Source: Candidatus Poribacteria bacterium (GTDB taxonomy: Bacteria; Poribacteria; WGA-4E; GCA-2687025). Taken from it: a DNA stretch of 64,000 nt. Both the position numbers and the translations under genes were made by a program. How positions within the stretch are numbered: the stretch's first letter is position 1; the number at the start of each line of letters is the position of its first letter. Shown piece after piece: positions 53,797-63,500 of this stretch. The DNA lies in assembly GCA_026004875.1 (NCBI GenBank), contig BPJZ01000009.1, forward strand, positions 1 to 64,000, given 5' to 3'. The notes below the pieces were generated by a model. That model saw only the letters and a program-made list of their open reading frames with translations. It had not been told where the DNA came from and made no database searches.

Positions 53797-54811
53797 GCTC
53801 CTCCAGGAAGGCATCGAGCGCGGAGTCTTCCCCGGTGCCGCGGCGGCGCTCCTCGATTCAAAGGGCGTTCGGGCGCAGGTGGTGCTAGGCCATCGGATGT
53901 TGCTTCCTCAGCGGCGTCCGATGGAGCCGGACACCCTCTTTGACCTGGCCTCCTTGACAAAACCGCTGGTGACCGCAGCGTTGACGCTTCTCCTCGTCGA
54001 GGAGGGACGGGTTGAACTGGAGCGTCCGGTCTCGGAGTACCTGCCGGCGTTCGAGCGGAAGGAGGTCACCGTCTTTCACCTGTTGACCCATACGTCGGGG
54101 CTCCCCGCCTGGTTGCCGCTATACCGTCGGTTGTCTGTTCCTGAGGAGGTGGTCCCCTTCCTGGGCCGGCTGGAGCCGGTCTGCGCAGTGGGAACCCGGA
54201 TTGTATACAGTTGTCTTGGGTACATTCTTCTCGGAGAGCTGCTCCAAGCGCGAACGGGTCAGGCTTTAGATACGCTGGCGCGAGAGCGACTTTTTGAGCC
54301 GTTAGGGATGAGAGAGACGGGGTTTTGTCCCTCTCCAACTCTTCGGGAGCGATGCGCCGCCACCGAATCGTACGAGTCTGCGGCCCGCCGACATGCGCCC
54401 CATCCCCCCTACGAGCGGTTCGAGCCGGTGCTTTGTGGCGAGGTGCACGACGAGAACGCTCACTTTTTAGGCGGTGTGGCTGGAAACGCCGGTCTCTTCG
54501 CCCCGCTCGGAGACCTGATCCGGTACGCTCGGTGCCTGGTCCAGGGAGGGGCGCCTCTTTTTTCAGAGACCATCTATCGGGCGCTTTTTACCCCTGTGGT
54601 CGAGGACGGAACGACGCGCCGCTCTCTTGCCTGGATCGTTCGGGAGGATGGTGTCTGCACCCATACCGGCTTTACGGGCACCGCGTTCTGGTGGGACCCG
54701 AAGCGACAAAAAGCCGCCCTTCTCCTCACCAACCGAGTCCACCCGGACGCAACACGGGAGGGAATCGGAGAGTTTCGGCAGCGCTTTGCGGCGCTGGCCT
54801 TCTCCGACTAG
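53777..54811 (+). CDS. Serine hydrolase of the beta-lactamase/PBP-like class C fold
   Basis: A 344-residue protein, GTG start with GGAGG. The catalytic S59-x-x-K62 lies in A-S-L-T-K-P-L. The second element is Y144-S-C instead of the usual Y-S-N (the next residues L-G-Y-I-L-L match the family). The third, K/H-T-G, is H-T-G-F-T-G near residue 293. There is no signal peptide, so it probably acts in the cytoplasm as an esterase, amidase or peptidase. It is placed just before namZ-anmK, as similar serine hydrolases are in muropeptide-salvage clusters. Its TAG stop shares CTAG with the convergent small gene. Confidence 0.85.
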   Translation: MVTALRELLQEGIERGVFPGAAAALLDSKGVRAQVVLGHRMLLPQRRPMEPDTLFDLASLTKPLVTAALTLLLVEEGRVELERPVSEYLPAFERKEVTVFHLLTHTSGLPAWLPLYRRLSVPEEVVPFLGRLEPVCAVGTRIVYSCLGYILLGELLQARTGQALDTLARERLFEPLGMRETGFCPSPTLRERCAATESYESAARRHAPHPPYERFEPVLCGEVHDENAHFLGGVAGNAGLFAPLGDLIRYARCLVQGGAPLFSETIYRALFTPVVEDGTTRRSLAWIVREDGVCTHTGFTGTAFWWDPKRQKAALLLTNRVHPDATREGIGEFRQRFAALAFSD

Positions 54812-55077
54812 GCGGCGGTTCCAGCCTTCTTGCGCGGCAGCACAACGAGAACAACCCCAGCCGCAAGCCCGATGACGCCGATCACTGTCATTGTGATGTC
54901 CGACTTCATTGCGCTGCGCTTCTCTTCAATCTGCCGCATACGGGTTACCGGCGCCGAGACTCCCCGACGCTCCTCTTCTAACCGCCGCAGCTCACTTCGA
55001 TCATAGCTGTACTTGATCCCGCCAAAGAGGGCGATCGCTAAACCAAGCAGGATCAAAAAGATGCCGACGCTGCGCAT
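54808..55077 (-). CDS. Small two-helix membrane protein, function unknown
   Basis: An 89-residue protein from the ATG at 55075-55077 with GGGAGAG ahead. It has a hydrophobic helix at about residues 3-22 (V-G-I-F-L-I-L-L-G-L-A-I-A-L-F-G-G), a charged coiled stretch (R-S-E-L-R-R-L-E-E-E-R-R-G) and a second helix near 62-82 (M-T-V-I-G-V-I-G-L-A-A-G-V-V-L-V-V-L). The end is K-K-A-G. I recognise no family. It converges on the serine hydrolase gene and is flanked by an AT-richer spacer (55078-55318). Confidence 0.6.
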   Translation of the reverse strand: MRSVGIFLILLGLAIALFGGIKYSYDRSELRRLEEERRGVSAPVTRMRQIEEKRSAMKSDITMTVIGVIGLAAGVVLVVLPRKKAGTAA

Positions 55078-55318
55078 GACTCTCTCCCTTCGTAACCGGC
55101 GCGACTGGACCGCACCGAAAACCAGCCCCAAAGCCTGCCTTTCCTCTTGCCCTTACGATAGCCCATTCAGCGGAGGTTTGCAAGCCAGTTTCGCGTTTGT
55201 AACGATTGTGTTATTTCATGGCCCTTTTGCGACAGGAGGGGTCAATATAGGTTTTAATTACTCCCGGTGGACTCCGTGAGAGCAGAAGTGACCTAAAAAG
55301 CGAAAGCGACGACCGAGA

Positions 55319-56483
55319 ATGAGCCATCTACGCCGAGTGAGAACCGGCCTGGACCGACTGATCGAGGAGGATTTCGCCACGCTGAGCGGGAGCAACGTCG
55401 CGCTGGTGACCAACGGGACGGCTCTTTCGGCACACTTGACCGATACGGTTGCGGCCTTTGTGGCGGCCTCGGGCCTACGGCTGCGGGCGATCTTCGCGCC
55501 GGAGCACGGGTTTTTGGGCGCCACGCAGGCCGGAGAGGTGGTCTGGGACGGCACTGAGCGCCGAACCGGTGTGCCGATCTACTCCCTGTACGGCCGGCGT
55601 CTGGAGCCGACTCCGGAGATGCTGGACGGGGTGGACGTGATCGTCTACGACATGCAGGATGTCGGAGCGCGGTACTACACCTATCTGGCGACGCTCCGGA
55701 ACGTTCTCCACACGGCTTCCCGCCTGGGGCGGCGGGTGGTCATCTGCGACCGTCCTAACCCTCTGGGGGGCGCGGTGGTGGAAGGGTTTCCCCCTTACGA
55801 GAAGGAGTTCTCGGCGCTGGTTTCTCCGGCGCCGATGCCGATTCGATATGGCCTGACCGTTGGCGAATACGCCCGCTGGTTGGTCAACCATTTGGGCTGG
55901 GAGGTCGAGCTTGAGGTCGTGCCCCTCTCCGGCTGGCGGCGAGACCTGTCCTACGAGGAGACCGGGCTGATCTGGGCGCCCCCCTCTCCGAACGTCCCGA
56001 CGATCTCCAGCGTTTGGGCCTATGCGGGGACCTGCCTGATCGAAGGGACCAACCTCAGTGAGGGACGGGGAACGACGCTCCCCTTTGAGCAGTTCGGAGC
56101 GCCCTGGGTGGACGGGTTCCGGCTGGCCGACCAACTGAACGCCTTGGAGCTGCCTGGGGTCTTCTTTCGACCGGTGGCCTTCACGCCCACCTTCTCCAAG
56201 CACGCCGGCCTGCGCTGCGAGGGGGGTGCACCTCCACGTGCTGGATCGGAGAGCGTTCCGTCCGGTGGCCACAGGAGTTGCCCTCTTGACCCTCCTCCGG
56301 GGGTGGGAAGGGTTCCGGTGGGTGCAGCACGGCGATTCGTTTTTCATCGATCGGCTGCTGGCAACCGATCAGGTGCGAAAACAGATAGACGCGGGAGCCT
56401 CGGCGGAGGAGGTTCTCGCCGGCTGGGAGGAGCGCGCTCAGGCCTTCCAGCAGGAGGCGCGGGAGTTCTGGCTCTATGAGTGA
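55319..56483 (+). CDS. namZ: Exo-beta-N-acetylmuramidase NamZ-like (DUF1343) (one frameshift)
   Basis: A 387-residue protein after deleting one base from G6 at 56221-56226, which joins L-R-C-E-G to V-H-L-H-V-L. Family motifs: L-V-T-N-x-T near residue 31, I-F-A-P-E-H-G-F-L-G, G-V-D-V-I-V-Y-D-M-Q-D-V-G-A-R-Y-Y-T-Y, R-P-N-P-L-G-G, and S-P-N-V-P-T with E-G-T-N-L-S-E-G-R-G-T-T. In Bacillus, NamZ cuts terminal MurNAc from peptidoglycan chains. No signal peptide is evident, hence a cytoplasmic or periplasmic role is unclear. Its end overlaps anmK, strongly suggesting joint use in wall salvage. Confidence 0.85.
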
Positions 56484-57678
56484 GGGGCCGTTGGGACGTC
56501 TGGAACGCCGTGCGTGGGAGCCGGAAGGGCTCTATCTGGGATTGATGTCCGGAACCTCCGCCGACGGTGTGGATGCGGCGCTTGTTCGGCTCTCCGATCG
56601 CCCCGATGGGGGGCTGGATCTCCGCCTTGAGGGGTTCCAGACGGTGCCTTATCCGGATCCCGTCCAAGAGGCGCTCGCGCGGCTCTCCACCGGCGGGGGC
56701 CCCGAGGCCATCTCCTGGCTCCACGCGGCCATCGGAGAGGCTTTCGGGGAGGCCGCAGAGGCGCTGCTTCGGGAGCGAGGAGTCCCCGCCGAGCGGGTCG
56801 TTGCGATCGGCTCTCACGGCCAGACCGTCTGGCATGCGCCCCCTTCCAGCGGGGCGACACTGCCCCACACGCTGCAACTGGGCCAGCCTCATCGGATTGC
56901 CCTCCGGACGGGAATCCCCGTCGTGGCCGACTTCCGCTCCGCCGATCTGGCCCTTGGGGGCGAGGGCGCGCCGCTGGTGCCCTATTTTGACTGGAAGCTG
57001 TTCACCGACGCCTACGAGGGCCGGTTTGTCCTGAACCTGGGCGGAATAGCTAACGGGACCTACCTTCCCCCCGGCGCTCAGCAGGAACAGGTCCTCGCCT
57101 TCGACACAGGGCCTGGAAACGCCCTCATAGACGCTGCAATGGTGCTGACGACCGCTGGGCGCGAGCGCTACGATCGAGACGGCCGATGTGCTGCAGAGGG
57201 CCGGGTTGACCCCGAGCTTCTGGAACGGTGGATGGCGCATTCTTTCTTCCGCCGCCGGCCTCCCAAGAGCACGGGCCGGGAGGTGTTCGGCCTTCCTTTT
57301 GTCCAAAGCTGTTGGGAGGAGGCCAAGGCGCGGGGACGGTCCGATGCCGACTTGATCGCCACGCTCACCGCCCTGACCGCTCACACAATTGCGGAGGCCT
57401 CTGCCCGATTCCTGGGCCGGTTGGATCGGGTGATCCTCTCCGGCGGCGGCGTGCACAACTTGACGCTGTGTCGGATGCTCCGCGAAGCGTTTCAACAACG
57501 GGGTCTTTGCCCATCTTGGGCGCTCTCCGACGCCTTCGGCGTCCCTGCAGACGCTAAAGAGGCGATCGCTTTTGCCCTCTTTGCCCGCGAGTTCCTGCGC
57601 GGCGTGCCCGTTGGCCTCCCCCTCGTGACCGGCGCCCGGCGGAGCGTTCGCCTTGGGCTGCTGGTGCTTCCTGATTGA
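56476..57678 (+). CDS. anmK: Anhydro-N-acetylmuramic acid kinase
   Basis: A 400-residue ASKHA-fold kinase that opens and phosphorylates 1,6-anhydroMurNAc to MurNAc-6-phosphate during peptidoglycan recycling. It has G-L-M-S-G-T-S-A-D-G-V-D-A-A-L (22-36), S-H-G-Q-T-V-W-H near 115, A-D-F-R-S-A-D-L-A, the N-L-G-G-I-A-N and F-D-T-G-P-G-N phosphate loops, and L-S-G-G-G-V-H-N at the adenosine site. Length is slightly above the usual 370. It overlaps namZ by 8 bases. MurQ and NagZ are not in the window. Confidence 0.95.
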   Translation: MSEGPLGRLERRAWEPEGLYLGLMSGTSADGVDAALVRLSDRPDGGLDLRLEGFQTVPYPDPVQEALARLSTGGGPEAISWLHAAIGEAFGEAAEALLRERGVPAERVVAIGSHGQTVWHAPPSSGATLPHTLQLGQPHRIALRTGIPVVADFRSADLALGGEGAPLVPYFDWKLFTDAYEGRFVLNLGGIANGTYLPPGAQQEQVLAFDTGPGNALIDAAMVLTTAGRERYDRDGRCAAEGRVDPELLERWMAHSFFRRRPPKSTGREVFGLPFVQSCWEEAKARGRSDADLIATLTALTAHTIAEASARFLGRLDRVILSGGGVHNLTLCRMLREAFQQRGLCPSWALSDAFGVPADAKEAIAFALFAREFLRGVPVGLPLVTGARRSVRLGLLVLPD

Positions 57679-57773
57679 AGATGGGAGCGATATTATTCCT
57701 TTCAGGAGATGCCGGTAAAATCAGAAGATCCTGAGAGGGCTTCAAAAGGACTTCTGAGATGGAGAGGAGGACG

Positions 57774-58604
57774 ATGGCACGGCCACATGTCGTTTATCTC
57801 TCGAGTAGTGCTCATGCCGATTGGCGAGCGGAGTTTCGAAAGCGATTTGAGGACGATCTGCGAGTGGTTTTTGTAGGTCCTTGCGAGAACCACGCCTTGA
57901 GCGATGCGATGGGAGCGCCAGGCGATCAACGGCCTGGACACAAACTGCGTATCATGCAGATGATGCGGAAGTGCGATCTGGTTTTTGCAGCCATCCCCGA
58001 CGATCGCTACCGAGCGTTTAACGTCCTCCTGGAGATCGGCCTCGCGAAGGCCTGGGGGCGGCGTGTTCTGTTTGTGAACGTTCCGGAGAGCCTTGAAGAT
58101 GAACTCGCCTTCGTCCGGCCCTACGTGGACGAGTACTTTCGCTCCTTGGACCAAGGACTTGCTCGCCTGACTCAGATCGTTCAGGGCGAGCCGTTAGCCT
58201 TTACGCCGGGACCGGAGCTTCAAAAGCTGCTCGCCCCGACTGGAGAGGTCTGGCATCGAGTTGCCCTGGTCGGCTATCCGGACTCCTCCTGGATGGAGCG
58301 GGTGCGCGAGCACTACGCTAACGACGCCGACGTCGAGTTGATCGAGAATCCGAACTTCGAGCGGCTGGTTCAGTGCGATTTCGTCCTGGCCGCCCGGACA
58401 GGTCCGCGCGGGCGGCTTTTTGAGATTCCCTTTGCGATCGGGGTGGCCGCCGGCCTCAACGTTCAGGTCCTCTTCGTCAACGAAGGGGACGACTACTCGC
58501 ACGCCTACGATTACGTTAAGCCCTTCTCAGAGGGCTATTATCGAGACCTGAACGAGGCGCTCCGTTATCTCGACTACGCAATGGGAATCGAAGCACGGCT
58601 TTGA
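57774..58604 (+). CDS. Duplicated YtoQ / nucleoside 2-deoxyribosyltransferase-like protein
   Basis: A 276-residue protein; ATG 57774 follows GGAGAGGAGG, and an ATG at 57759 is an alternative. The first half has Y-L-S-S-S-A-H-A-D-W-R-A-E-F, F-V-G-P-C-E-N-H-A-L-S-D, M-R-K-C-D-L-V-F-A-A and L-L-E-I-G-L-A-K-A-W-G-R-R-V-L-F-V-N, matching the plan of YtoQ. The second half repeats it: V-A-L-V-G-Y-P-D-S-S-W-M-E-R-V, C-D-F-V-L-A-A, F-A-I-G-V-A-A-G-L-N-V-Q-V-L-F-V-N and E-G-Y-Y-R-D-L-N-E-A-L-R-Y-L. The fold suggests nucleotide or sugar-phosphate binding; the reaction is unknown. It shares a strand with anmK and a nitrilase. Confidence 0.6.
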   Translation: MARPHVVYLSSSAHADWRAEFRKRFEDDLRVVFVGPCENHALSDAMGAPGDQRPGHKLRIMQMMRKCDLVFAAIPDDRYRAFNVLLEIGLAKAWGRRVLFVNVPESLEDELAFVRPYVDEYFRSLDQGLARLTQIVQGEPLAFTPGPELQKLLAPTGEVWHRVALVGYPDSSWMERVREHYANDADVELIENPNFERLVQCDFVLAARTGPRGRLFEIPFAIGVAAGLNVQVLFVNEGDDYSHAYDYVKPFSEGYYRDLNEALRYLDYAMGIEARL

Positions 58605-58635
58605 GAATCGGGAACCTTCGGGAAAGGAGCGATCG

Positions 58636-59481
58636 GTGTCTTCAGAACGGGTCCGCGCCGCCGCGGTACAGATGGACGTCCGGTGGGGAGAGATCAAAGC
58701 GAACCTGGACCGGGTCCTCCAGCATCTGGAGGAGGCGGTCCAGGGAGGCGCAGAGCTGGTTGTCTTTCCGGAGTGCGCGTTGTCCGGCTACTGCTTTGAG
58801 GGGTTGGAGGAGTCGGCTCCCTATGCGCTGAGGGCGGGCGATGGACCCTTGCAGGCTTTCGCGGAACGGTGCGCCCAGCTGGGCGTTACCGGTGTGGTGG
58901 GGTTCCTGGAACGGGAGGGCGAACAGCAGTACAACAGCGCCTTGCTGGCTCGACCGGATGGAAGCTGGGCCGTTTATCGGAAGACCCATCTCCCGACGTT
59001 GGGAATTGACCGCTTTGTCGCCCGGGGGGACCGGCTGCCGGTCTTTTCGGTCCCCTTTGGACGGATGGGAATCCTTATCTGCTACGACGTGCGCTTTCCC
59101 GAGGCACCGCGCGTGCTCGGGCTGAGCGGCGCCGAGGTGATCGCCCTTCCGACTAACTGGCCGGTCGGGGCGGAGAGCAGTCCGGACTTCATCACCCGGG
59201 CACGAGCCTGGGAGAATCGGGTCTGGATCGTTGCAGCCAACCGAGTCGGCGTCGAGAGAGGTCGGCGGTTTATCGGTCGAAGCCAGATCGTTACTCCCTC
59301 CGGGGAGGTCCTCCAGGAGGCGCCGGGGGATAAAGAGACGATCCTGATCGCCGACCTGGACCTGAGGACGGCCCGACAAAAGGCAATCGTTTACGAGCCG
59401 GGGGCTTGGGAGCTGGACATCACTGGCGACCGCAACCCGGCACTCTATCGCCGTCTCGTCGAGGCGACGGACGGAGTCTGA
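58636..59481 (+). CDS. Carbon-nitrogen hydrolase (nitrilase superfamily)
   Basis: A 281-residue enzyme with a GTG start behind AAAGGAGC. The catalytic triad is E46 in F-P-E-C-A-L-S-G, K116 in Y-R-K-T-H-L-P and C149 in I-C-Y-D-V-R-F-P-E. Such enzymes hydrolyse amides or ureido groups, for example N-carbamoyl compounds, omega-amides or agmatine products; the family cannot be narrowed here. A second sequence feature, F-I-T-R-A-R-A-W-E-N-R-V-W-I-V-A-A-N-R-V-G, is typical of the amidase branch. It is followed after 15 bases by a lipase-like gene. Confidence 0.9.
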   Translation: MSSERVRAAAVQMDVRWGEIKANLDRVLQHLEEAVQGGAELVVFPECALSGYCFEGLEESAPYALRAGDGPLQAFAERCAQLGVTGVVGFLEREGEQQYNSALLARPDGSWAVYRKTHLPTLGIDRFVARGDRLPVFSVPFGRMGILICYDVRFPEAPRVLGLSGAEVIALPTNWPVGAESSPDFITRARAWENRVWIVAANRVGVERGRRFIGRSQIVTPSGEVLQEAPGDKETILIADLDLRTARQKAIVYEPGAWELDITGDRNPALYRRLVEATDGV

Positions 59482-59496
59482 AGCCGAGCAGAAACG

Positions 59497-60576
59497 ATGC
59501 GGCATCACGTCTTTCTTGTTCCTGGTTACTTTGGCCATCGGGGCTCCTGGCGCGGCGTGGGCTACTGGGATGGAGTCATTCCGATCCTCCAGGAGGCCGG
59601 ACTAGTTCCCCATCCGGTCCGGACGGAGCCGGCAGGGGCGCCGGAGGTTCGCGCCCGTCGACTGGCCGAAGCGATCGAGTCGGCGGCCGCTGCGGGGAAT
59701 ATCGGCGCTGGGGACGCCCTTCACCTGCTTGGGCACAGCGCTGGAGGCGTGGCCGCGCGCTATCTCGTCTCGCCTGCGACGCGCATCTCTCTGCCGGTTG
59801 GGCTTCGGGAGCAGATCCGAACGGTGGCGACCATCGCAACGCCGCATTATGGAACCCCGCTGGCCGATTTCTACGCCTCCTGGCAGGCGGAAGAGCTGCT
59901 CGGACTGATCGCCCGTTGGGGGCGACGCTGGACCAGTGAAGAGCGGGTCCGATCGCTAATGGACTGGCTCCACCGAGCTCGACCGGCCTTGGAACGAAGA
60001 CTCCCAGAAGGCATGGCCGAGGAGCTGGAAAGGCTCCTGGAGGCGGTGGCCGAGTCGCCGGAGCTGTTCACCGCGGAGGCTCAGGAGTACCTGAGCAGCC
60101 TGGCGGCTTATCGTGGGGCGCTGCCCCAGCTACGCACCCGAAGTATGGCTCAATTTAACGGAGTCGTCGTGGACGCTCCCAACGTCCGGTACCTCTGCTA
60201 CTTAACAGGGCTCTTGCCTCCGCGCTCCTGGGACCTGTGGACTCGGTGGTTTGCGCTGGCCTCGTTTCTCTCCACGCGATGGGGACGTTGGCAACCGCCG
60301 CCGTTGCCCAACGGTGGCCTGATTCCTCCGGAGAAAGTTGTCCTTCCCGACGGTGGCCGCCCTTCAGAGCCGGTCCGGATCTCCCGCCGGCACTCGGACG
60401 GCGTGGTGCCGACGGCCTCTCAGCTCTGGGGGACCTTCCGGCTCTACGCGCCGGTGGATCATCACGCCTCGATTGGGCGGCTCCCGATGCTCCCCGAGTT
60501 AGGGTTCCGAGAAAAGGGCGGCCTTCGGGCCTTCTACCTTCGGATTGCGCAGGACCTGATCCAGTTGGACGGTTAG
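59497..60576 (+). CDS. Alpha/beta-hydrolase, triacylglycerol lipase-like
   Basis: A 359-residue protein. It starts H-V-F-L-V-P-G-Y-F-G-H-R-G-S-W, an oxyanion-type turn. The nucleophile elbow is L-G-H-S-A-G-G with S81, followed by A-T-P-H-Y-G-T-P-L near residue 115. The acid is likely the Asp in H-S-D-G-V-V-P near 310 and the histidine in V-D-H-H-A-S-I-G. A lid-like helical insert sits between. No signal peptide, so it may act inside the cell on lipids, esters or polyhydroxyalkanoate-type substrates. It converges on the cyclase-ATPase gene with a 4-base gap. Confidence 0.82.
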   Translation: MRHHVFLVPGYFGHRGSWRGVGYWDGVIPILQEAGLVPHPVRTEPAGAPEVRARRLAEAIESAAAAGNIGAGDALHLLGHSAGGVAARYLVSPATRISLPVGLREQIRTVATIATPHYGTPLADFYASWQAEELLGLIARWGRRWTSEERVRSLMDWLHRARPALERRLPEGMAEELERLLEAVAESPELFTAEAQEYLSSLAAYRGALPQLRTRSMAQFNGVVVDAPNVRYLCYLTGLLPPRSWDLWTRWFALASFLSTRWGRWQPPPLPNGGLIPPEKVVLPDGGRPSEPVRISRRHSDGVVPTASQLWGTFRLYAPVDHHASIGRLPMLPELGFREKGGLRAFYLRIAQDLIQLDG

Positions 60577-60580
60577 ACTC

Positions 60581-63500
60581 TCACGCGGAATCGGCTGGGG
60601 GAATCCGAGCTTCGATCTGCTCGGCGACTGCGGTAGCCCCCTGCTGGCGGTAGAGCTCGGCGGCCTTAGACAGATGCTCGCGAGCGGCCCCCTGTTGACC
60701 CAGTTCCAGATAGACGTCGCCTAGGTTCCGATAGATCTCCGGCTGGGCGCTGACCTGTCGCGTCTCCTCGGCCCAGCGAAGGGCGGTCCGGAAGCGATCG
60801 AGGGCTTCCTGGCGCTCTCCCCGTCTCCAGGCAACAACGCCCAGGTTCTTGATCGCGCTGACGATCCCCTCCGCGATGCCGAGCTGTTCGGCCAGCTCGG
60901 CGGCCTGCTGTCCGTAAGTCTCCGCCTCGTCAAGAAAGTCGTTCCCCAGGCTGAGGTAGGCGTCGCAGAGGTTCAGGAGCGCTTGCATCTCCCGCTGCCG
61001 GTGTCCGATCTGGCGGCAGATCTCCAGGGCCCGAAGGTTGTGTTCCACAGCCTGCTGATAGTTCTTCCGGTAGGCGTAAAAGGCGGCGAGCGAAAGCTCC
61101 ACTTCGGCGATGCGGGGCTTCGAGCCGAGGTCGCGGGCCATCTGAAGCGCCTTCTCCAGCATCGCTTCTGCTCGATCCCACTCGCCACGCATCCGCAGCA
61201 GACCGGCCATCGCCGAGTAGGAGGTGATCAGCCCGTCGGCAAAGGCCATCTGCTCCTTCAGCTCGATGCTCTTTTGAATGCACTGTACGGCTTCGTCCAT
61301 CTCGCCCCGGAGTCGGTGCGCAATGGACAGGTTGTTATAGAGCTGGGACTGGAGCATCTTGTCGCCGATCCGCTCGGCCAACTCGATCCCTTGATGGTAA
61401 AACTCCATCGCCTGGTCGGAGCGGCCAAGGCGCAGGTTGATGTTGCCCAGGTTCTTGAAAACGCTGCACATCACGTCGAGCGCCTGATGAGGTTCCACCA
61501 GCTCCAGGGCCGACCGGCACAGCTCGTCGGCACGGGGGAACTCAGCCCGCGTAAAGGCAAGGTAGCCCTTCATGTCTAAGATCCGTCCGCGCTCCACCTC
61601 GACCATCGGCGACGGATCGAGGCGGTCGAGCAGCTCCAGGGCAGCGTCCAGCTTGTCGTCGGCGACGCTCCAGTCGCCACGACGGGTGTAAACTCCGCCC
61701 AGCTTCCGATAGAAAACCGCGTCGAGCAGCGGGTCTTCGTTCAGCGAGATCGCCCGCTCGAACATCTGGATCGAGTCTTCGTACCGGCCCAGAACGCTGT
61801 ACACGTCGCCTAGACCGTCGAGAATCTCGAGAACGTCTGAAGGATCAGCCTCCGCCCCTTGCTCAACGAAGGCTAAACCCCGCTCGTAGAGCTTCACAGC
61901 GTCCAGGTTGTTGAACATCCGCCGGGCCTTGGAACCCGCCGCCGCAAGGTAGTGCACCGCCTTCTTCCGGTCGGAGCTCTCCGCAAAGTGATAGGCGAGA
62001 ATCTCAAGGAAGCGGTCCAGGTCGCCCTGATGTCGTCGCTCAAGGCTTGTTCCTACCCGCCGGTGCAGCTCCCGACGGCGCCCCACGACGATCGCGTTGT
62101 ACGAAATCTCGTAGGTGATGATATGCCCAAAAATATACTCCAGCGGGTCGTCGTTGATCTGATGGATGAAGTCCAAGTCCATCAGGTAGCCGATGCACTC
62201 GTCTAGGTCCTCGCTCTCCTCAACGGTCTCCGCCAGCAGGTCGTGCTCGAACTCCCGGCCGATGACCGAGGCCGACTGAAGCACGTCCTTGGAGTTGTCG
62301 TCCAGCTTGTCAATCCGAGCGCTGAGCATCTGTTCCAGCGAGTCGGGCACCTGGAAGTCGTCGACGGGGCGGGTCAGAACCCATCGGTCTCCACGCCGCT
62401 CGATCATCTGTTCGTCCAGGAGCACCCGGATGAACTCTTCCAGGTAGAAGGGATTTCCGGCGGCCTTTTCGAGGAGGCGGGCTTTGAGCGCCTCCACCTC
62501 GGGCGTGGGGTCCATCGGAAGCAGCCGATCCAGCAATTGGCGAGCGTACTCAATCGGTAGCGGGTGGATCTGAATGCTTTCGTATCGCTGAGCGTACTTC
62601 TCGGCGGCCGTCTCGCCGATCTTCCAGCAGAGGTCCCGTCGCTCTGGGCGGTAGATGTTCATGAAGAGGACCGGGTCCTCGCGGATCTGGTCTAACAGGA
62701 AATAGATCAGGTCGTTCGAGGTGTTGTCCAGCCAGTGGAGGTCGTCTAGGGCCAGAACGACCGGTTGAGTCGCGGCAAGGCGCAACAGGAGGTTGCGCAG
62801 TGCAATGAAGGTGCGCCGCTGGAGCTGTTCCGGGTCGAGGTAAGCGATCTTTTCTCGGAGCGCTCCGTCCAGTTGGGCCGAAAGCAGATTCGCCAGATAG
62901 GGCAGCACGTCGGTGCGAGCTTCCGGATCGTCGGCGTAGACTTCTTCTAGCCGTCGGGCGATCTTATAAAACCGGTCCTCCGGCCTGTCGTCGTCCCGTA
63001 GCTCGAAGTACTCCTCCAGCGCTCGGAGGAAAACGGAGTAGCCCTGGTTCACCGTGTTCGGGAAACAGGCCCCTTCGATCCAGAGCATTCCCCGCTCCTG
63101 GGCGACCTTTCGGAGCTCGCGCTTGAGCCGGGACTTTCCGTAGCCGGCCTCCCCGATGATCGTGACGATGGGGCTTTCGCCGTTTTGAACGCGCTCTAGC
63201 TGTCGCAGCCCCTGTTGAAACTCCGTGTCCCGTCCGATCATCGGGACATCGCCTAGCTCAGCGAGGCCCCGCTTGGACTCCGCCTGCTCCTTACGGCCGA
63301 TCACCTTGTAGACCGGCACTTCGCGATCGCCGACCTTCACCGGCGGCATCTCTTCAAATTCAAAGAGCGCTCGCGTCAGCCGATAGGTGCGTTGGCCAAC
63401 AACGATCTCTCCCGATTTGGAGATGTCCTCCAGGACCTCGGCCAGTTCGGTCGGTTCGCCAATGACCGTATAGTCCATCCGGGTGGTGCCGGGGATCAGG

